NCBI GenBank assembly: GCA_026225055.1 | Contig: JAMFSA010000086.1 | Location: 80,765 to 144,764 of the forward strand | Direction: 5' to 3' | DNA: 64,000 nucleotides | From: Mucilaginibacter xinganensis | GTDB lineage: Bacteria > Bacteroidota > Bacteroidia > Sphingobacteriales > Sphingobacteriaceae | Part shown: positions 63,631 to 64,000 of the stretch, piece by piece | How positions within the stretch are numbered: the first letter of the stretch is position 1 | How the letters are laid out: each line of letters opens with the position of its first letter | Notes under the pieces: generated by a model | Seen by the model: the letters and a program-made list of their open reading frames with translations, nothing else | Database searches by the model: none | What the model was told of the DNA's origin: nothing | Translations under genes and position numbers: made by a program

Positions 63631-64000
63631 ATGAACAAATTTTACGGAACAGGAGTAGCTATTGTAACTCCGTTTCAAGCAGACGGGCAGGTTGATTACA
63701 GTGCGCTTAAAAACCTGATAGATTATTTAATTGATGGCGGGGTTCAATACCTTGTATCATTAGGCACCACAGGCGAAACAGTTACATTAAATCAACAGGA
63801 GAAGAAGAAGATCTGGGCCTTTACTGCCGAGGTTGTTGCTGGCCGTATAAATCTTATTGCAGGTATCGGCGGTAATAATACGCTTGAAGTTGTTCAGCAG
63901 GTAAAAGAATTTGATACTAATGGCTATGATGCCATACTATCTGCAAGCCCGGCATATAACAAACCAACCCAGGAAGGCATTTATCAGCATTATAAAGCAA
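63631..64000 (+). CDS. dapA: 4-hydroxy-tetrahydrodipicolinate synthase, cut by the right window edge
   Basis: Condenses pyruvate with aspartate semialdehyde in lysine/meso-diaminopimelate synthesis. The window shows the first 123 residues: GTGVAIVTPF and the GTTGET motif with the threonine pair of the catalytic triad, then GIGGNNT and ILSASPAYNKPTQEG. The Schiff-base lysine lies beyond the edge. The start at 63631 gives the standard N-terminus. It is probably full length outside the window. Confidence 0.95.
   Translation, partial: MNKFYGTGVAIVTPFQADGQVDYSALKNLIDYLIDGGVQYLVSLGTTGETVTLNQQEKKKIWAFTAEVVAGRINLIAGIGGNNTLEVVQQVKEFDTNGYDAILSASPAYNKPTQEGIYQHYKA

Overview
The window looks like a chromosome segment of a Bacteroidota bacterium, most likely of the Sphingobacteriaceae (Mucilaginibacter/Pedobacter type). 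The grounds are a SusC/SusD pair, signal peptides ending in AQ, moderate GC with AT-rich intergenic DNA, several TAnnTTTG-type -7 elements, few Shine-Dalgarno sequences and abundant intergenic palindromes. The genus is an inference. No phage, transposase or CRISPR array was seen.

Region 1 (1-11.8 kb) is a xylan/glucuronoxylan utilisation locus. It holds a secreted protein cut by the left edge, a GH10 xylanase, mannonate dehydratase, a GH39 beta-xylosidase, a LacI regulator, a sodium/sugar symporter, xylose isomerase, a CE4-type deacetylase and a sialate-O-acetylesterase-type esterase. Four copies of a palindrome centred on CAATCGATTG lie in front of the three catabolic units and make a convincing LacI regulon. 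Region 2 (11.8-15.5 kb) has NhaA, then a TetR regulator with a TetX-like flavin monooxygenase. Region 3 (16-23.4 kb) is a small polysaccharide utilisation locus: ROK regulator, SusC, SusD and a convergent GH105 hydrolase.

Region 4 (23.5-42.6 kb) is the most interesting part. It has an ABC exporter with a glycosyltransferase, a methyltransferase/amidohydrolase pair, a tight five-gene operon of three radical SAM proteins and two methyltransferases, a nucleotidyltransferase, and an exopolysaccharide-type set (O-antigen ligase/polymerase, a second polytopic polymerase-like protein, three glycosyltransferases, Wzx-like flippase). Six promoter-like sites of the form GGCAACC-N16-CG(TAAT) stand in front of these units, in the right orientation each time. 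This is the architecture of an ECF sigma factor promoter and ties the whole 19 kb into one probable regulon, although no sigma factor gene is in the window. The product is unknown; a methylated, exported glycan or glycoconjugate is an inference.

Region 5 (42.8-64 kb) is mostly housekeeping and accessory genes: VIT1-like transporter, MFS symporter, two unknown small genes, a decarboxylase-type amidohydrolase, glycerophosphodiesterase, tRNA-Gln(CTG), META lipoprotein, class I aldolase, TauE plus DUF1634, a TonB-dependent receptor, an alpha/beta hydrolase, a pentapeptide-repeat protein, DinB, an OmpA lipoprotein, a DUF885 lipoprotein, DNA ligase LigA and the start of dapA. Several inverted-repeat elements sit between these genes, the largest about 450 bp with 36-bp perfect terminal repeats.
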